DNA of 64,000 bases from Lachnospiraceae bacterium. Its GTDB lineage: Bacteria; Bacillota; Clostridia; Lachnospirales; Lachnospiraceae. The notes beneath the pieces were generated by a model, which did no database searches, had not been told where the DNA came from, and worked only from the letters and a program-made list of their open reading frames with translations. The DNA is taken from contig JAGAQI010000047.1 of NCBI GenBank assembly GCA_017622795.1, forward strand, positions 1 through 64,000. The letters run 5' to 3'. Shown one piece after another: positions 25,019 through 34,858 of the stretch (within the stretch, counting starts at the first letter, position 1; each line of letters opens with the position of its first letter). The position numbers and the translations under genes were made by a program.

Positions 25019-26641
25019 ATGTTAAAGGTATTTTTAGTAGAAGATGAATTCGTGGTACGAGAGGGAATCAAGCGAAACGTGGACTGGCAGACAAACGGAT
25101 ATGAGTTTTGCGGTGAAGCCGGAGACGGAGAACTGGCATTTCCGATGATTCAGAAACTGCAGCCGGATATTGTCATTACGGATATCCGTATGCCTTTTAT
25201 GGATGGCCTGGAATTAAGCCGTTTGATTAAGAAAGAATTTCCGTGGATGGAAATTATTATTCTCACCGGTTTTGAAGAGTTTGAATATGCCAAGGAGGCA
25301 ATTTCCCTTGGCGTAGCAAAGTATTTGTTAAAGCCAATCAGCGGGGACGAACTGCTGAAGGAGCTTGCGGACATTGGGGAGAAAATTGAAGAAAAGAAGA
25401 AAGAGCGGGAAATCCGGGAACAGTATGCCATGGAAATGGAAGAGAACTTCCAGCAGGAGAAAAAAGATTTATTCCAGTATCTTGTTACCGGTTCGAAATC
25501 TATGCCGGAGCTGTTTGAGATAGCAGAACGGATGAAGCTGGATATTTCTGCGCTTTGGTATAATATTGTTCTTGTGAAGGTGCAATCGGCAAATCATGCA
25601 CCGGAGGAATACTCCAAGCGGATGATTTCCATAGAAAAGAAATTAAAATATTTGGTGGATGAGCCGCATATTATCAGTTTTGACCGCAACCTGGAAGGAA
25701 AAGCACTGATATTTAAAGCGGATTCCGTGGAAGAACTGGAATCACTGCAAAATGCTTATATTACCGGACTGGAAAAAGAACTGACCGGAGATGACCGGTA
25801 CCGTTATTTCGGAGGAATCGGGAAACCGGTAAATCGATTAAGAGAACTTCCGACCTCTTTTGAAAGCGCCAGTCATGCTTTTGCACAAAGATATCTGATT
25901 AAGGAAAACTGCATTTTGGACAGCAGCAATCTGGAGCAGAATTTTTCTGCGGGAAAGGAAGAATTTGATATTCATAACATTGATCCGAAGGAGCTGCAAA
26001 GCGACAGAATCCGTGAATTTCTAAAGCTGGGCAGTACGGATGAAGTGGTATATTTTGTGGATGAATTTTTTAAGCGGCAGGAAACCAGTGCATTAAATTC
26101 TACCATTTTCCGTCAGTATATTGTGATGGATGTTTACTTTTGCGTAGCGGCATTTTTAGAAGAACAGCAGATTAGCCGAGAAGAGATTTCTTCTTTTGAT
26201 GTAAAGACAGAAATGCTGCAAAGCAAGGAAAATGCCATAGAATATGTAACAAAAATCATAGAAACAGCGGTGGAACTGAGAGAAAAGAATGCCAGCAACC
26301 GCTACGGAACTATTGTGGACCAGGTGAAAAAATATATCGAGGAGCATTATGTGGAAGAGGAACTTTCTTTGAACCTGGTGGCTTCCTATGTTAACTTTTC
26401 ACCGAATCATCTGAGCATGGTATTCAGCCAGCAGACCGGACAGACCTTTATTAAGTATCTGACGGATTACCGGATGAATAAGGCGAAAGAACTGCTTCGG
26501 GGAACAGGAAAACGAAGCAGTGAAATCAGCTTGGAAGTAGGATATAAGGATCCGCATTATTTTTCTTATCTGTTTAAAAAAACACAGGGAATGACCCCGA
26601 CACAATACCGCGGAAAAAAGGGCGGCGAAGGAGACGAGTAA
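25019..26641 (+). CDS. YesN-type response regulator with AraC DNA-binding domain
   Basis: A 540-aa regulator. The receiver domain (1-120) has the acidic pocket VEDE, phosphoacceptor Asp55 (ITDIRMP) and Lys in YLLKP. A variable linker follows, then two AraC-type helix-turn-helix motifs at the C-terminus (LSLNLVASYVNFSPNHLSMVF; SEISLEVGYKDPHYFSYLFKK). It is the partner of the sensor kinase that starts immediately after its stop codon. The start at 25019 is chosen for alignment with receiver domains and for AGAGGA upstream. Likely targets are the repeats at 28112-28176 and the xylanase promoter. Confidence 0.93.
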   Translation: MLKVFLVEDEFVVREGIKRNVDWQTNGYEFCGEAGDGELAFPMIQKLQPDIVITDIRMPFMDGLELSRLIKKEFPWMEIIILTGFEEFEYAKEAISLGVAKYLLKPISGDELLKELADIGEKIEEKKKEREIREQYAMEMEENFQQEKKDLFQYLVTGSKSMPELFEIAERMKLDISALWYNIVLVKVQSANHAPEEYSKRMISIEKKLKYLVDEPHIISFDRNLEGKALIFKADSVEELESLQNAYITGLEKELTGDDRYRYFGGIGKPVNRLRELPTSFESASHAFAQRYLIKENCILDSSNLEQNFSAGKEEFDIHNIDPKELQSDRIREFLKLGSTDEVVYFVDEFFKRQETSALNSTIFRQYIVMDVYFCVAAFLEEQQISREEISSFDVKTEMLQSKENAIEYVTKIIETAVELREKNASNRYGTIVDQVKKYIEEHYVEEELSLNLVASYVNFSPNHLSMVFSQQTGQTFIKYLTDYRMNKAKELLRGTGKRSSEISLEVGYKDPHYFSYLFKKTQGMTPTQYRGKKGGEGDE

Positions 26642-28090
26642 ATGATAAAGCAGCTTCGCAAATCATATCACGATGCGTCATTGGCAACAAAAATCCGATA
26701 TTCTTATCTGATGCTTTTGGTGCCTGTTACAATCTTTGTCATTTTCTGCTTTTATAATTTCTGGAACGGCAACCGGAGTCATGAGGACATGATAAGTTCC
26801 ACAGTAATGGCCAGCGAATTCAGTCTGGATTTTAAAAAAGACTTTGACTATGAAGCGTATTTGTTGATCGTAGAAAATAAATCCGTAGAAGAGTCCAAGT
26901 TGGGTGAAATGCTTTGGGAAGCAAAACGTATCGTAACAGGCTTAGAGGAGCTGACGGATTCCAAGGAAAACTCAAAGCGGTTGAGCAGTGCGAAGAAATA
27001 TTTGGATAATCTGGAAACCTATACAAACAGAATCATAGAAAACCTGCAACAAGGAAATTTGTATGAAGAAAATATGGAAATCTGGGAAAATGATATCCAG
27101 ATTGTAACAACACTTATCCGGGAAACTATATTTCAATACATTTCATTTGAAACGGTGGAGATGCAGCAGACACATCGGGAATACCAGCAGTTTTTCCAAA
27201 AGCTGATATGGTTTTCTATTATTGCCTCTGTGCTGATACTGGGACTGACTTTGTTTTTGTCCTACCAGATTCCGAGAAGTATTACCAGACCGCTTCAAAA
27301 GCTCAATGAGGTGACGGAGCAGGTGGCAGGGGGAAACCTGTCGGTCCGTTCCGACATACATACCGGTGATGAAGTAGGTGTGCTCAGCGAATCTTTAAAT
27401 ACGATGATTGATAAAATCAATGAACTCTTAGCCCAGGTAACCACGGAGCAGGTGCGTCTTCGTAAGGCGGAGTTTGAATTATTACAATCACAGATAAATC
27501 CGCATTTCCTGTATAATACACTGGATGCTATTATCTGGCTGGCGGAGGCAGGAGAGCAGAAAAAGGTAGTGAGCATGGTACGGAGTCTGTCGGAGTTTTT
27601 CCGCACCTCCTTAAACCGCGGCAAGGACATTATTCCTTTGAAAGAAGAACTGCAGCATGTCCGCAGCTACCTGGAAATCCAGCAGGTAAGATACCAGGAT
27701 ATTTTAAATTATGAGATTAATGTTCCTGAGGAAGAACTGGGACGTTATATGATTCCCAAAATTACCATTCAGCCCCTGGTGGAAAACGCATTATACCATG
27801 GAATTAAAAACAAGCGCGGCTCCGGTAAAATTGAAATCCGGGGAAGAAAACAGGAGGAAATGCTGGTAATTGAAATTGAGGATAACGGTATCGGCATCAG
27901 TAAGGAACGCCTGTGGCAGGTAAAAGACGGCATTCAGAAAAAGGTACTTACCGGAAAAGATATTTATGGTCTGTATAATGTAAATGAGCGTATCCGTCTG
28001 AACTTCGGGGAAGAGTACGGAATTGATATCCACAGCGTATACGGGGAAGGTACGACAGTAAGAATCTTACTTCCTTGTGTAGAGGAATAG
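26642..28090 (+). CDS. YesM-type sensor histidine kinase
   Basis: A 482-aa membrane kinase. One helix near 20-40 and a second (WFSIIASVLILGLTLFLSY, about 190-208) bracket an extracellular sensor region of about 150 residues. A HAMP domain follows (IPRSITRPLQKL), then a His_kinase domain with phosphoacceptor His in QINPHFLYNTLDAI (near 287) and an ATPase domain (NALYHGI, DNGIGI, YGLYNVNERI). It senses a sugar outside, possibly with a binding protein, and phosphorylates the regulator encoded just upstream. The start codon directly follows the previous stop (TAAATG). Confidence 0.93.
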   Translation: MIKQLRKSYHDASLATKIRYSYLMLLVPVTIFVIFCFYNFWNGNRSHEDMISSTVMASEFSLDFKKDFDYEAYLLIVENKSVEESKLGEMLWEAKRIVTGLEELTDSKENSKRLSSAKKYLDNLETYTNRIIENLQQGNLYEENMEIWENDIQIVTTLIRETIFQYISFETVEMQQTHREYQQFFQKLIWFSIIASVLILGLTLFLSYQIPRSITRPLQKLNEVTEQVAGGNLSVRSDIHTGDEVGVLSESLNTMIDKINELLAQVTTEQVRLRKAEFELLQSQINPHFLYNTLDAIIWLAEAGEQKKVVSMVRSLSEFFRTSLNRGKDIIPLKEELQHVRSYLEIQQVRYQDILNYEINVPEEELGRYMIPKITIQPLVENALYHGIKNKRGSGKIEIRGRKQEEMLVIEIEDNGIGISKERLWQVKDGIQKKVLTGKDIYGLYNVNERIRLNFGEEYGIDIHSVYGEGTTVRILLPCVEE

Positions 28091-28111
28091 TAAGGCGTAA
28101 GAGTTGTTCAT

Positions 28112-28176
28112 AAAAAAACCAACTTCGTTCTTAAAAAAATCAACTTTTGACACGAACACAGTAAAAAAAACAACTT
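28112..28176 (+). promoter_or_regulatory. Three phased direct repeats, probable YesN binding sites
   Basis: Three copies of A7-8 followed by YCAACTT or CAACTT start at 28112, 28133 and 28163. The CAACTT cores are 21 and 30 bp apart, close to two and three helical turns, so they lie on one DNA face. They precede the binding-protein gene and directly follow the kinase gene, as expected for AraC-type activator sites. Confidence 0.55.
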
Positions 28177-28275
28177 TTATGTGAGTTATCTCCATGGAGG
28201 TTTCGAAAAAATCATGGTAAGCTTGAACCAACAAGAAAATAGTTTCTTGAAAATTTTTTGGGAGGGCAAAAAACT

Positions 28276-29238
28276 ATGAAAAAGAGAATTTTAGCACTTT
28301 TAATGGCAATGGTTATGGTATTCGCCATGGCAGCATGTGGAAAGGGTGAAGATGACGGCCTTATTAAGGTTGGTATCATCAACAACGACCCTAACGAATC
28401 CGGTTACCGTACAGCAAATGACGCTGATATGAAGAAGATGTTCACAGAAGCTAACGGCTACAGCGCATCCTTCGCATACAGCCTTAAGAACGATGAGCAG
28501 ATTCAGGCAGCTCAGAAGTTCATTCAGGACGGTGTTGACTACCTTCTTCTTTCCGCTGCAGGTACAGCAGGTTGGGATTCCGTATTAAAGGAAGCTCAGG
28601 AAGCAGGCGTTCAGGTTATCTTATTTGACCGTACTATCGACGCAGATCCAAGTCTCTATGTAGCATCCATCGTTTCCGATATGGCGAAGGAAGGCCAGAC
28701 AGCAGTTGACTGGTTAAAGGGTCAAGACCTTGCAGAGTACAACGTAATTCACCTTCAGGGTGTTATGGGTTCCGCAGCTCAGATTGGCCGTTCCGGCGCT
28801 CTTGATGCAGAAGTAGCAGCAAACGCTAACTGGAACTTAGTAACTCAGCAGACCGCTGAATGGAGTGCAGAAAAGGCACAGCAGATTGTTCAGTCCGTTA
28901 TCGATGCAGGTACATCCTTCAACGTAATCTACGCTGAAAACGACGATATGGCTAAGGGTGCTGTGGCAGCTCTTGATAAGGCAAACATTTCTCACGGTGT
29001 TGGCAAGGACGTTATCATCATGGGCTTCGACTGCAACAAGTGGGCATTACAGGAACTTCTTGCAAAGAACTGGAACTACGATGGTCAGTGTAACCCATTC
29101 CAGGCCGGTTACATTGATGAAATCATCAAGAAGTTAGAAGCTGGTGAAACTATCACCGAAAAGACTATCATCATGGATGAAAAGGGCTTCGATGCTAACA
29201 CAATCACTGAAGAAGATGTAAATAATTACGGTATCTAA
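28276..29238 (+). CDS. Sugar ABC transporter substrate-binding lipoprotein (CUT2, YtfQ-like)
   Basis: A 320-aa surface lipoprotein. The signal peptide ends AMAAC, then a periplasmic-binding type-1 fold: VGIINNDPNESGYRTAND, FIQDGVDYLLLSAAGTAGWDSVL, HLQGVMGSAAQIGRSGAL, NVIYAENDDMAKGA. This pattern resembles YtfQ of the galactofuranose transporter and related furanose or pentose binders. The ligand is probably a xylan-derived sugar such as arabinofuranose or xylose (inference). The start at 28276 follows GGGAGGG. A hairpin terminator after the gene would make its mRNA more abundant than that of the transporter genes. Confidence 0.92.
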   Translation: MKKRILALLMAMVMVFAMAACGKGEDDGLIKVGIINNDPNESGYRTANDADMKKMFTEANGYSASFAYSLKNDEQIQAAQKFIQDGVDYLLLSAAGTAGWDSVLKEAQEAGVQVILFDRTIDADPSLYVASIVSDMAKEGQTAVDWLKGQDLAEYNVIHLQGVMGSAAQIGRSGALDAEVAANANWNLVTQQTAEWSAEKAQQIVQSVIDAGTSFNVIYAENDDMAKGAVAALDKANISHGVGKDVIIMGFDCNKWALQELLAKNWNYDGQCNPFQAGYIDEIIKKLEAGETITEKTIIMDEKGFDANTITEEDVNNYGI

Positions 29239-29275
29239 TATCATTACTTACATAGTTGAAATTTAGCGATTATTA

Positions 29276-29330
29276 AATAAGCGCGGCGCGGCGTAGCTGG
29301 AGTGTACGCTTGTTCCGCGCTTATTTTTTA
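29276..29330 (+). terminator. Partial terminator between binding protein and transporter genes
   Basis: AATAAGCGCGG (29276-29286) pairs with CCGCGCTTATT (29315-29325), with an inner GCGTA/TACGC stem, followed by TTTTTA. It probably lets only part of transcription continue into the ATPase gene. Confidence 0.8.
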
Positions 29331-29355
29331 GAAAAGTTTTAAGGAGTGAACACTG

Positions 29356-30870
29356 GTGAAAGACGAAAACATTGTATTAAAAATGAGAAATATTCACAAA
29401 AGCTTTCCCGGAGTACGTGCTTTACAGGGAGTGGACTTCACTCTGTGTGAAGGAGAAATTCACGCTCTGATGGGTGAAAACGGAGCAGGAAAATCTACCT
29501 TGATTAAGGTTCTTACCGGCGTTTATACCAAGGATGAGGGCGACATCTTTATTAAGGGAACAGAAAAGGCAGTAGCTATCCGTTCTCCACAGGAAGCACA
29601 GAAGGTTGGTATTAGTACGGTGTATCAGGAAATTACACTTTGCCCGAATCTTTCTGTGGCAGAAAACATGTACATAGGACGCGGAAGTTCTATGGTTCAG
29701 AATTGGAAAAAAATGAATGCAGATGCAGACAAAATTCTGCAGTCTTTAGATATACCGGCAAAAGCAACCCAGCAGCTGGCAAGCTGCTCCCTTGCGGTAC
29801 AGCAGATGGTGGCCATTGCAAGAGCCGTAGATATGGAGTGTAAGGTTCTTATCCTGGATGAACCGACTTCTTCCCTGGATGAACAGGAAGTAGAAAAGCT
29901 GTTTAAGCTCATGCGTGATTTAAAGAAAAAGGGTGTAGGAATTATTTTCGTTACACATTTCTTAGATCAGGTGTATGAGGTGTGCGATAAAATTACGGTT
30001 CTCCGTGACGGTCAGTTGGTTGGAGAGTATGAAATTGAAAACCTTCCGCGTGTTCAGCTGGTATCCAAGATGCTTGGTAAAGACCTGGATGATATGGCAG
30101 ACATTAAGGGAGAGCAGGAAGTATATGATAAAGAAGATGCTTCTGAACTGGTGTTTGAAGCAGAGGGTCTTGTCAGTGATGCCGGCATCAAACCGTTTAA
30201 CTTTAATATCAAAAAGGGTGAAGTTAATGGTTTTACCGGCTTACTCGGTTCCGGCCGAAGTGAATGTGTCCGTGCTATTTTCGGTGCTGACAGAGTGGTT
30301 GGCGGTACGGTGAAGAAGAACGGAAAAACCGTTAAGATTACAAAGCCGATTGAAGCCATGAAAAACGGAATTGCATATCTTCCGGAAGACAGAAAGCGTG
30401 ACGGTATTGTAGGTGACCTTTCCGTAAGAGAAAATATTGTGCTTGCCCTGCAGGTGAAGAAGGGCTTTTTCAAACCGTTTACCAAGGCGGAAGCGTACAA
30501 ATTTGCAGATGAATACATCAAGCTTCTCGGAATTAAGACCGCATCTGCGGACACTCCGATTAAGTCCTTATCCGGCGGTAACCAGCAGAAGGTTATTGTT
30601 GCCCGCTGGTTATTAACCCATCCGGAATATCTGATTTTGGATGAGCCGACCAGAGGTATTGATATCGGTACAAAAATTGATATTCAGAAGCTGGTATTAA
30701 AGCTTGCTTCCGAAGGCATGAGCATCACATTCATTTCTTCCGAAACCGATGAAATGCTCCGTACCTGTTCCAGACTTGTGGTTATGAGAGACCGTAAGGT
30801 GGTCGGGGAGCTTTCCGGTGAAGATTTGACACAGAACATGATTATGAACACCATTGCGGGAGGAGAGTAA
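29356..30870 (+). CDS. Sugar ABC transporter ATPase, tandem CUT2 type
   Basis: A 504-aa protein with two ATPase domains, typical of RbsA/YtfR. The first has Walker A GENGAGKST, signature SCSLAVQQMVAIARA and Walker B VLILDEPTSSLD. The second has a changed Walker A (GLLGSGRSE, usual for this family), signature SLSGGNQQKVIVARW and LILDEPTRGID. It powers import with the two permeases that follow. The start is GTG at 29356 with AAGGAG upstream. Confidence 0.95.
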   Translation: MKDENIVLKMRNIHKSFPGVRALQGVDFTLCEGEIHALMGENGAGKSTLIKVLTGVYTKDEGDIFIKGTEKAVAIRSPQEAQKVGISTVYQEITLCPNLSVAENMYIGRGSSMVQNWKKMNADADKILQSLDIPAKATQQLASCSLAVQQMVAIARAVDMECKVLILDEPTSSLDEQEVEKLFKLMRDLKKKGVGIIFVTHFLDQVYEVCDKITVLRDGQLVGEYEIENLPRVQLVSKMLGKDLDDMADIKGEQEVYDKEDASELVFEAEGLVSDAGIKPFNFNIKKGEVNGFTGLLGSGRSECVRAIFGADRVVGGTVKKNGKTVKITKPIEAMKNGIAYLPEDRKRDGIVGDLSVRENIVLALQVKKGFFKPFTKAEAYKFADEYIKLLGIKTASADTPIKSLSGGNQQKVIVARWLLTHPEYLILDEPTRGIDIGTKIDIQKLVLKLASEGMSITFISSETDEMLRTCSRLVVMRDRKVVGELSGEDLTQNMIMNTIAGGE

Positions 30871-30874
30871 ACAT

Positions 30875-31939
30875 ATGAAAAAGAAATTTACATTTAATAA
30901 GCAGCTCTTAATCCCGTTGGCAGCAATTTTACTGCTTACGGTGTTTAACCTGATTGCAGACCCTTCCTTTTTTGCAATCAAGCTGGACCAGAACAGTGCG
31001 GGAGACCCGGTATTATCCGGCAACCTGATTACTATTTTGGACTACGGCTCTGAACTTGCGATTCTTGCCATCGGTATGACTCTGGTTACAGCAGCTACCG
31101 GCGGTCAGGATATTAGTGTGGGTGCAACCATAGCCATTGCCGGCAGTGTAATCCTGCGTGTACTTTGCGGTACCGATTCCAGACCGGAAACCCTGCAGGC
31201 TCCGGTGATTGTGGCATTTTTAGTAGCCTGTGTGGTATCCATGGTATTTGGTGCCTTTAACGGTGTACTGGTAGCCCATTTTAAAATCCAGCCGATGGTA
31301 GCAACCCTGATTTTGTTTACCGCAGGACGTTCCATTGCGGCCTGGATCAATAATAATGAGCTTCCGGTAATCAGCGAGCCATCCTTTGCATATTACGGAA
31401 ACTTTATTCCGGGCATTCCGGTTCCGACGCCGTTTTTCATTGCAATTATCTGTATGATTATTACGGCACTGGTGCTTCGGTTTACAACGCTTGGTCTGTA
31501 CACACAGTCGGTTGGTATCAATGAGAATTCTTCCAAGTTAAACGGTATCAATCCTGTGTTTGTTAAGTTTATTACCTTTGTAATTCTTGGTTTATGCGTG
31601 GCAGTGTGCGGTTTGATTAAGGTCAGCCGTATTTCCACCATTAACTATTCCGTTATTGCAAAGGATATCGAAATGGATGCCATTTTGGCGGTTGCCCTTG
31701 GCGGTAATGCCCTTAGCGGCGGTAAGTTTAATATGACTGCGTCTATTCTCGGCGCATATGTTATCCAGTATCTGACCACGACACTGTATAAATTCCAGGT
31801 TCAGTCTACCGCGCTTCCTGCTTACAAGGCAGTGGTAGTTATTATCCTGGTAGTAGCCAGTGCACCGGTGGTAAGAGAATGGGTAGCGGGAGTTTGGAAA
31901 AAGAGGAAAGCAAAACATCAGGTAAAGGAGGCAAACTAG
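30875..31939 (+). CDS. Sugar ABC transporter permease (CUT2, YtfT-like)
   Basis: A 354-aa inner-membrane permease of the RbsC/BPD_transp_2 family, with about 9-10 hydrophobic helices. It has GMTLVTAATGGQDISVGATIAIAG near the N-terminus and EMDAILAVALGGNALSGGKFN as the cytoplasmic loop that contacts the ATPase. The start at 30875 is preceded by GGGAGGAGAG; the gene starts 4 bp after the ATPase stop. It forms a heterodimer with the next gene product, as in YtfT/YjfF. Confidence 0.93.
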   Translation: MKKKFTFNKQLLIPLAAILLLTVFNLIADPSFFAIKLDQNSAGDPVLSGNLITILDYGSELAILAIGMTLVTAATGGQDISVGATIAIAGSVILRVLCGTDSRPETLQAPVIVAFLVACVVSMVFGAFNGVLVAHFKIQPMVATLILFTAGRSIAAWINNNELPVISEPSFAYYGNFIPGIPVPTPFFIAIICMIITALVLRFTTLGLYTQSVGINENSSKLNGINPVFVKFITFVILGLCVAVCGLIKVSRISTINYSVIAKDIEMDAILAVALGGNALSGGKFNMTASILGAYVIQYLTTTLYKFQVQSTALPAYKAVVVIILVVASAPVVREWVAGVWKKRKAKHQVKEAN

Positions 31940-31940
31940 T

Positions 31941-32993
31941 ATGGCAAAGACGAAAAGCAAATCGACGAACCGTACCGGTTTTGTCGCTAAGATGAGCAAT
32001 ATGACAGATACCAATCTGCTTCTTACCATTACCGTCGTGGTGTTCTTTGTAATGTATGTCGGCGCAATTATTTTCCTGGGCGAAGGCTTTTTAAAGCCGC
32101 AGACCTTTTTGAATATGTTAAATTCCAATGCGGCGCTGATTATTACAGCCTGTGGCATGAGCCTTGTTATGATTACCGGTGGAATTGATATTTCGGTGGG
32201 TGGTGTAGTGGCTCTGGTCAGCATGAGCTGTGCGGTTTATTTGGACTATAATGACGGAAATATTTTCGGTGCTATTTTAATTGCACTGGCTATCGGTCTG
32301 GCTTTTGGCCTGGTTCAGGGATTCCTGGTAGCATATCTGGATATCCAGCCGTTTATTGTATCTCTGGCAGGCATGTTCTTTGCAAGGGGTATGACAACCA
32401 TCGTAAACACAAAGCCTTTTAATGTGGCACATGAAGCGTTTGTTAAGTTAAAGGATACAAGAATTGTAGTTCCTGGACTTGGCTCTTATAACCGTCTCGG
32501 AAAGTATGTGGATGCGAAAATTGAAGTCGGCGTACTTGTAGCGCTGTTGATAGTAATTCTTTTGTTCTGTCTTCTCAGATGGACAAAACTCGGCCGTGCG
32601 TTTTATGCAGTGGGCGGTAATATGCAGAGTGCGCTGATGCTTGGCATTAACGTGAAGCAGACCAAATTCCTCTCTCATTTAATTTGTGGTCTTTTGGCAG
32701 GTATCGGCGGCTTTGTGTACTTTATGCATGTAGGTTCCGGCTCGGCATCCCATGCCAGCGGTATGGAAATGAACGCGATTGCTTCTTCCATCATTGGCGG
32801 AACTATGCTGACCGGTGGTGTCGGTAATATTGTGGGTACCTTGTTTGGTGTTCTCTCCTTAACGACCATTCAGAATATCGTTTCCTCAGCAGGTCTTGAT
32901 CAGGCCTGGTGGACAGGAATTACCATTGCCGCAATGCTTTGCCTGTTCCTGGTAATCCAGAGTGTCGTAATGGCAAGAAAGAAGCATAAATAG
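31941..32993 (+). CDS. Sugar ABC transporter permease (CUT2, YjfF-like)
   Basis: A 350-aa second permease, paralogous to the preceding one. It has GMSLVMITGGIDISVGGVVALV and the coupling loop MEMNAIASSIIGGTMLTGGVGN. Two different permeases after one tandem ATPase is the YtfQRT-YjfF arrangement. AAAGGAGG lies before the ATG, one base after the previous stop codon. Confidence 0.93.
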   Translation: MAKTKSKSTNRTGFVAKMSNMTDTNLLLTITVVVFFVMYVGAIIFLGEGFLKPQTFLNMLNSNAALIITACGMSLVMITGGIDISVGGVVALVSMSCAVYLDYNDGNIFGAILIALAIGLAFGLVQGFLVAYLDIQPFIVSLAGMFFARGMTTIVNTKPFNVAHEAFVKLKDTRIVVPGLGSYNRLGKYVDAKIEVGVLVALLIVILLFCLLRWTKLGRAFYAVGGNMQSALMLGINVKQTKFLSHLICGLLAGIGGFVYFMHVGSGSASHASGMEMNAIASSIIGGTMLTGGVGNIVGTLFGVLSLTTIQNIVSSAGLDQAWWTGITIAAMLCLFLVIQSVVMARKKHK

Positions 32994-33060
32994 GCAGAAA
33001 TGCCCAGAAGAAAGCATTAAATGAATAGCTTTTTTCGAAAATGATGATATAATGAAAGAA

Positions 33061-33095
33061 AGAGGTAGTCGCAGGCTCCTGTGACTGCCTCTTTT
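33061..33095 (+). terminator. Terminator after the CUT2 transporter operon
   Basis: AGAGGTAGTCGCAG (33061-33074) pairs with CTGTGACTGCCTCT (33079-33092) with two G-U pairs, followed by TTTT. G-U pairs on one strand show that it works as plus-strand RNA. Confidence 0.8.
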
Positions 33096-33140
33096 GCTAC
33101 ATGAGGAAAAACTAATTCCGCAAGGAAAGGAGATACCAAT

Positions 33141-34829
33141 ATGAAAAAAGACAAAGCAGCAAAAACACCAAAAACAAAAGGAAAGAAACGTTTCAGCCTC
33201 TTTTCCATGTTAACAACAATTTCCCTGCTTCCACTGATTTTGTCTGTTGTGATTGTGGGATTGGTATCGTTGTCTATTACCAGAAGCAATTTGGAAAGCA
33301 ACGCACAGAATACTCTGTATGTGGTGGCAAACAATCTTTCCAGATACTGCAAAGAAAACAGTATCAATGCTATTAATGTGGGTGATTATTACGATTACTT
33401 AGACAGCTTGAAAGACAGAAATATTGAAATGGCCATTATTATCGAGGGAACACCAAGTGCAACCTCTATCAAAAATGTAAATGATTACCGCATTAGGGAA
33501 ATTCCTTGCGATTCCGCCGATACAAATAAACTGAATAACGGTTACTTTGACCCTGCGGTCGAAATCGATGGTAAGGTTTACTACGGTTATTATATGCCGT
33601 TAGAGGATGAAGGAAAAATTATCGGTATGACTTTTGCCGGCCAGCTTCAGGATAGTGTAACCGAAGCAACAAACAGTATTATCCTTGCTTTTGTTACGGT
33701 GGCAGCGTTAATGGTTGTGCTGTTTGCAGCAATTACCTTTATTTTTACCCGCGGTCTGTTAAAGTCCGTGAAAGTAATCGGCAGGAGTGTAAATGCGCTG
33801 GCTCAGGGCGATGTAAGCGAACAAAAAACGAGAAGCAGTTCCGTAAAAGAAATGAATACCCTGTTGGAAGATACCAAGCAGATGCAGGAGAATCTTTCCG
33901 GCATTATCGGGAATGTACAATCTGTTTCTGACCGGTTGGTGGGAAACATAGAAGATGTTACATCATTAAGCAGCAGCAGTGCGGGCAGAGCCCAGGAAAT
34001 TACCCGTTCCATGGATGAGCTCACAGCGGCTACCGTCGGAATGGCGGAGCATGTGCAGAGTATCAACATGCAGATGTTGGAAATCGGTACATATGTAAAT
34101 GATATTTCATCCAATGTAGATCAGTTATACAACAGCTCTGAGCATATTTTGCAGGCAAACAATGCGGCAAAGGTTGCCATGGTTGATATCATGAACAGTA
34201 GTAATAAGTCTGTAGAAGCGGTATCGGACATTGCATCCCAGATTACGGAAACCAATGACTCCATTGCTGAAATTGATAAAGCAGTGCAGTTAATTTTAGA
34301 TATTTCCGAGCAGACCAATCTGCTTTCCTTAAATGCTTCCATCGAGGCGGCAAGAGCAGGCGAAGCGGGCAGAGGCTTTGCGGTAGTAGCAGAAGAAATC
34401 CGCCATCTTTCCGAACAGAGTGCGGAAGGCGCAGAAATGATTAAAAACCTTGCAAAAACCATTACGGAAAAATCCGGCCGGTCTGCAGAACTGGCGGAAG
34501 GCATCCGTGGTCTTATTGTGGAAGAGCAGGAAAGCGTTTTAAATACACAGCAAAAGTACGAAGAGCTCAGCAACAGCATTAATCAATCCGTAGAAGAGAT
34601 TAAAGCAATTGCAGAAAAGACAGACAATCTTACCGATTCCAAGGAAAAGGTAATTGAAGATGTACAGAGCTTGAGTGCCATCAGTGAAGAAAACGCGGCA
34701 AGCAATCAGGAAGTCAGCGCAAATGTAACGGAAATCATTGCAGAGGTCCAGATGGTAAATGAGCACTGCGAAAAGATGAATGAAATGGCAGGAAAACTGG
34801 AAGAGTCGGTGGCATATTTCCATAAATAG
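33141..34829 (+). CDS. Methyl-accepting chemotaxis protein with a single-Cache sensor
   Basis: A 562-aa transmembrane chemoreceptor. TM1 is near 25-47 ([18 protein letters not shown]). The extracellular region (about 50-185) contains [21 protein letters not shown], which looks like a single Cache domain. TM2 lies near 186-210, then a HAMP-like region and a long cytoplasmic coiled coil with the hairpin tip [42 protein letters not shown] (split by family consensus). No CheR-tethering pentapeptide is visible. AAAGGAGA precedes the ATG. Between two sugar-binding-protein genes, it probably links sugar sensing to motility. Confidence 0.93.
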   Translation: MKKDKAAKTPKTKGKKRFSLFSMLTTISLLPLILSVVIVGLVSLSITRSNLESNAQNTLYVVANNLSRYCKENSINAINVGDYYDYLDSLKDRNIEMAIIIEGTPSATSIKNVNDYRIREIPCDSADTNKLNNGYFDPAVEIDGKVYYGYYMPLEDEGKIIGMTFAGQLQDSVTEATNSIILAFVTVAALMVVLFAAITFIFTRGLLKSVKVIGRSVNALAQGDVSEQKTRSSSVKEMNTLLEDTKQMQENLSGIIGNVQSVSDRLVGNIEDVTSLSSSSAGRAQEITRSMDELTAATVGMAEHVQSINMQMLEIGTYVNDISSNVDQLYNSSEHILQANNAAKVAMVDIMNSSNKSVEAVSDIASQITETNDSIAEIDKAVQLILDISEQTNLLSLNASIEAARAGEAGRGFAVVAEEIRHLSEQSAEGAEMIKNLAKTITEKSGRSAELAEGIRGLIVEEQESVLNTQQKYEELSNSINQSVEEIKAIAEKTDNLTDSKEKVIEDVQSLSAISEENAASNQEVSANVTEIIAEVQMVNEHCEKMNEMAGKLEESVAYFHK

Positions 34830-34858
34830 TTTATTAGTACAACAGAAGGGAATTTATA

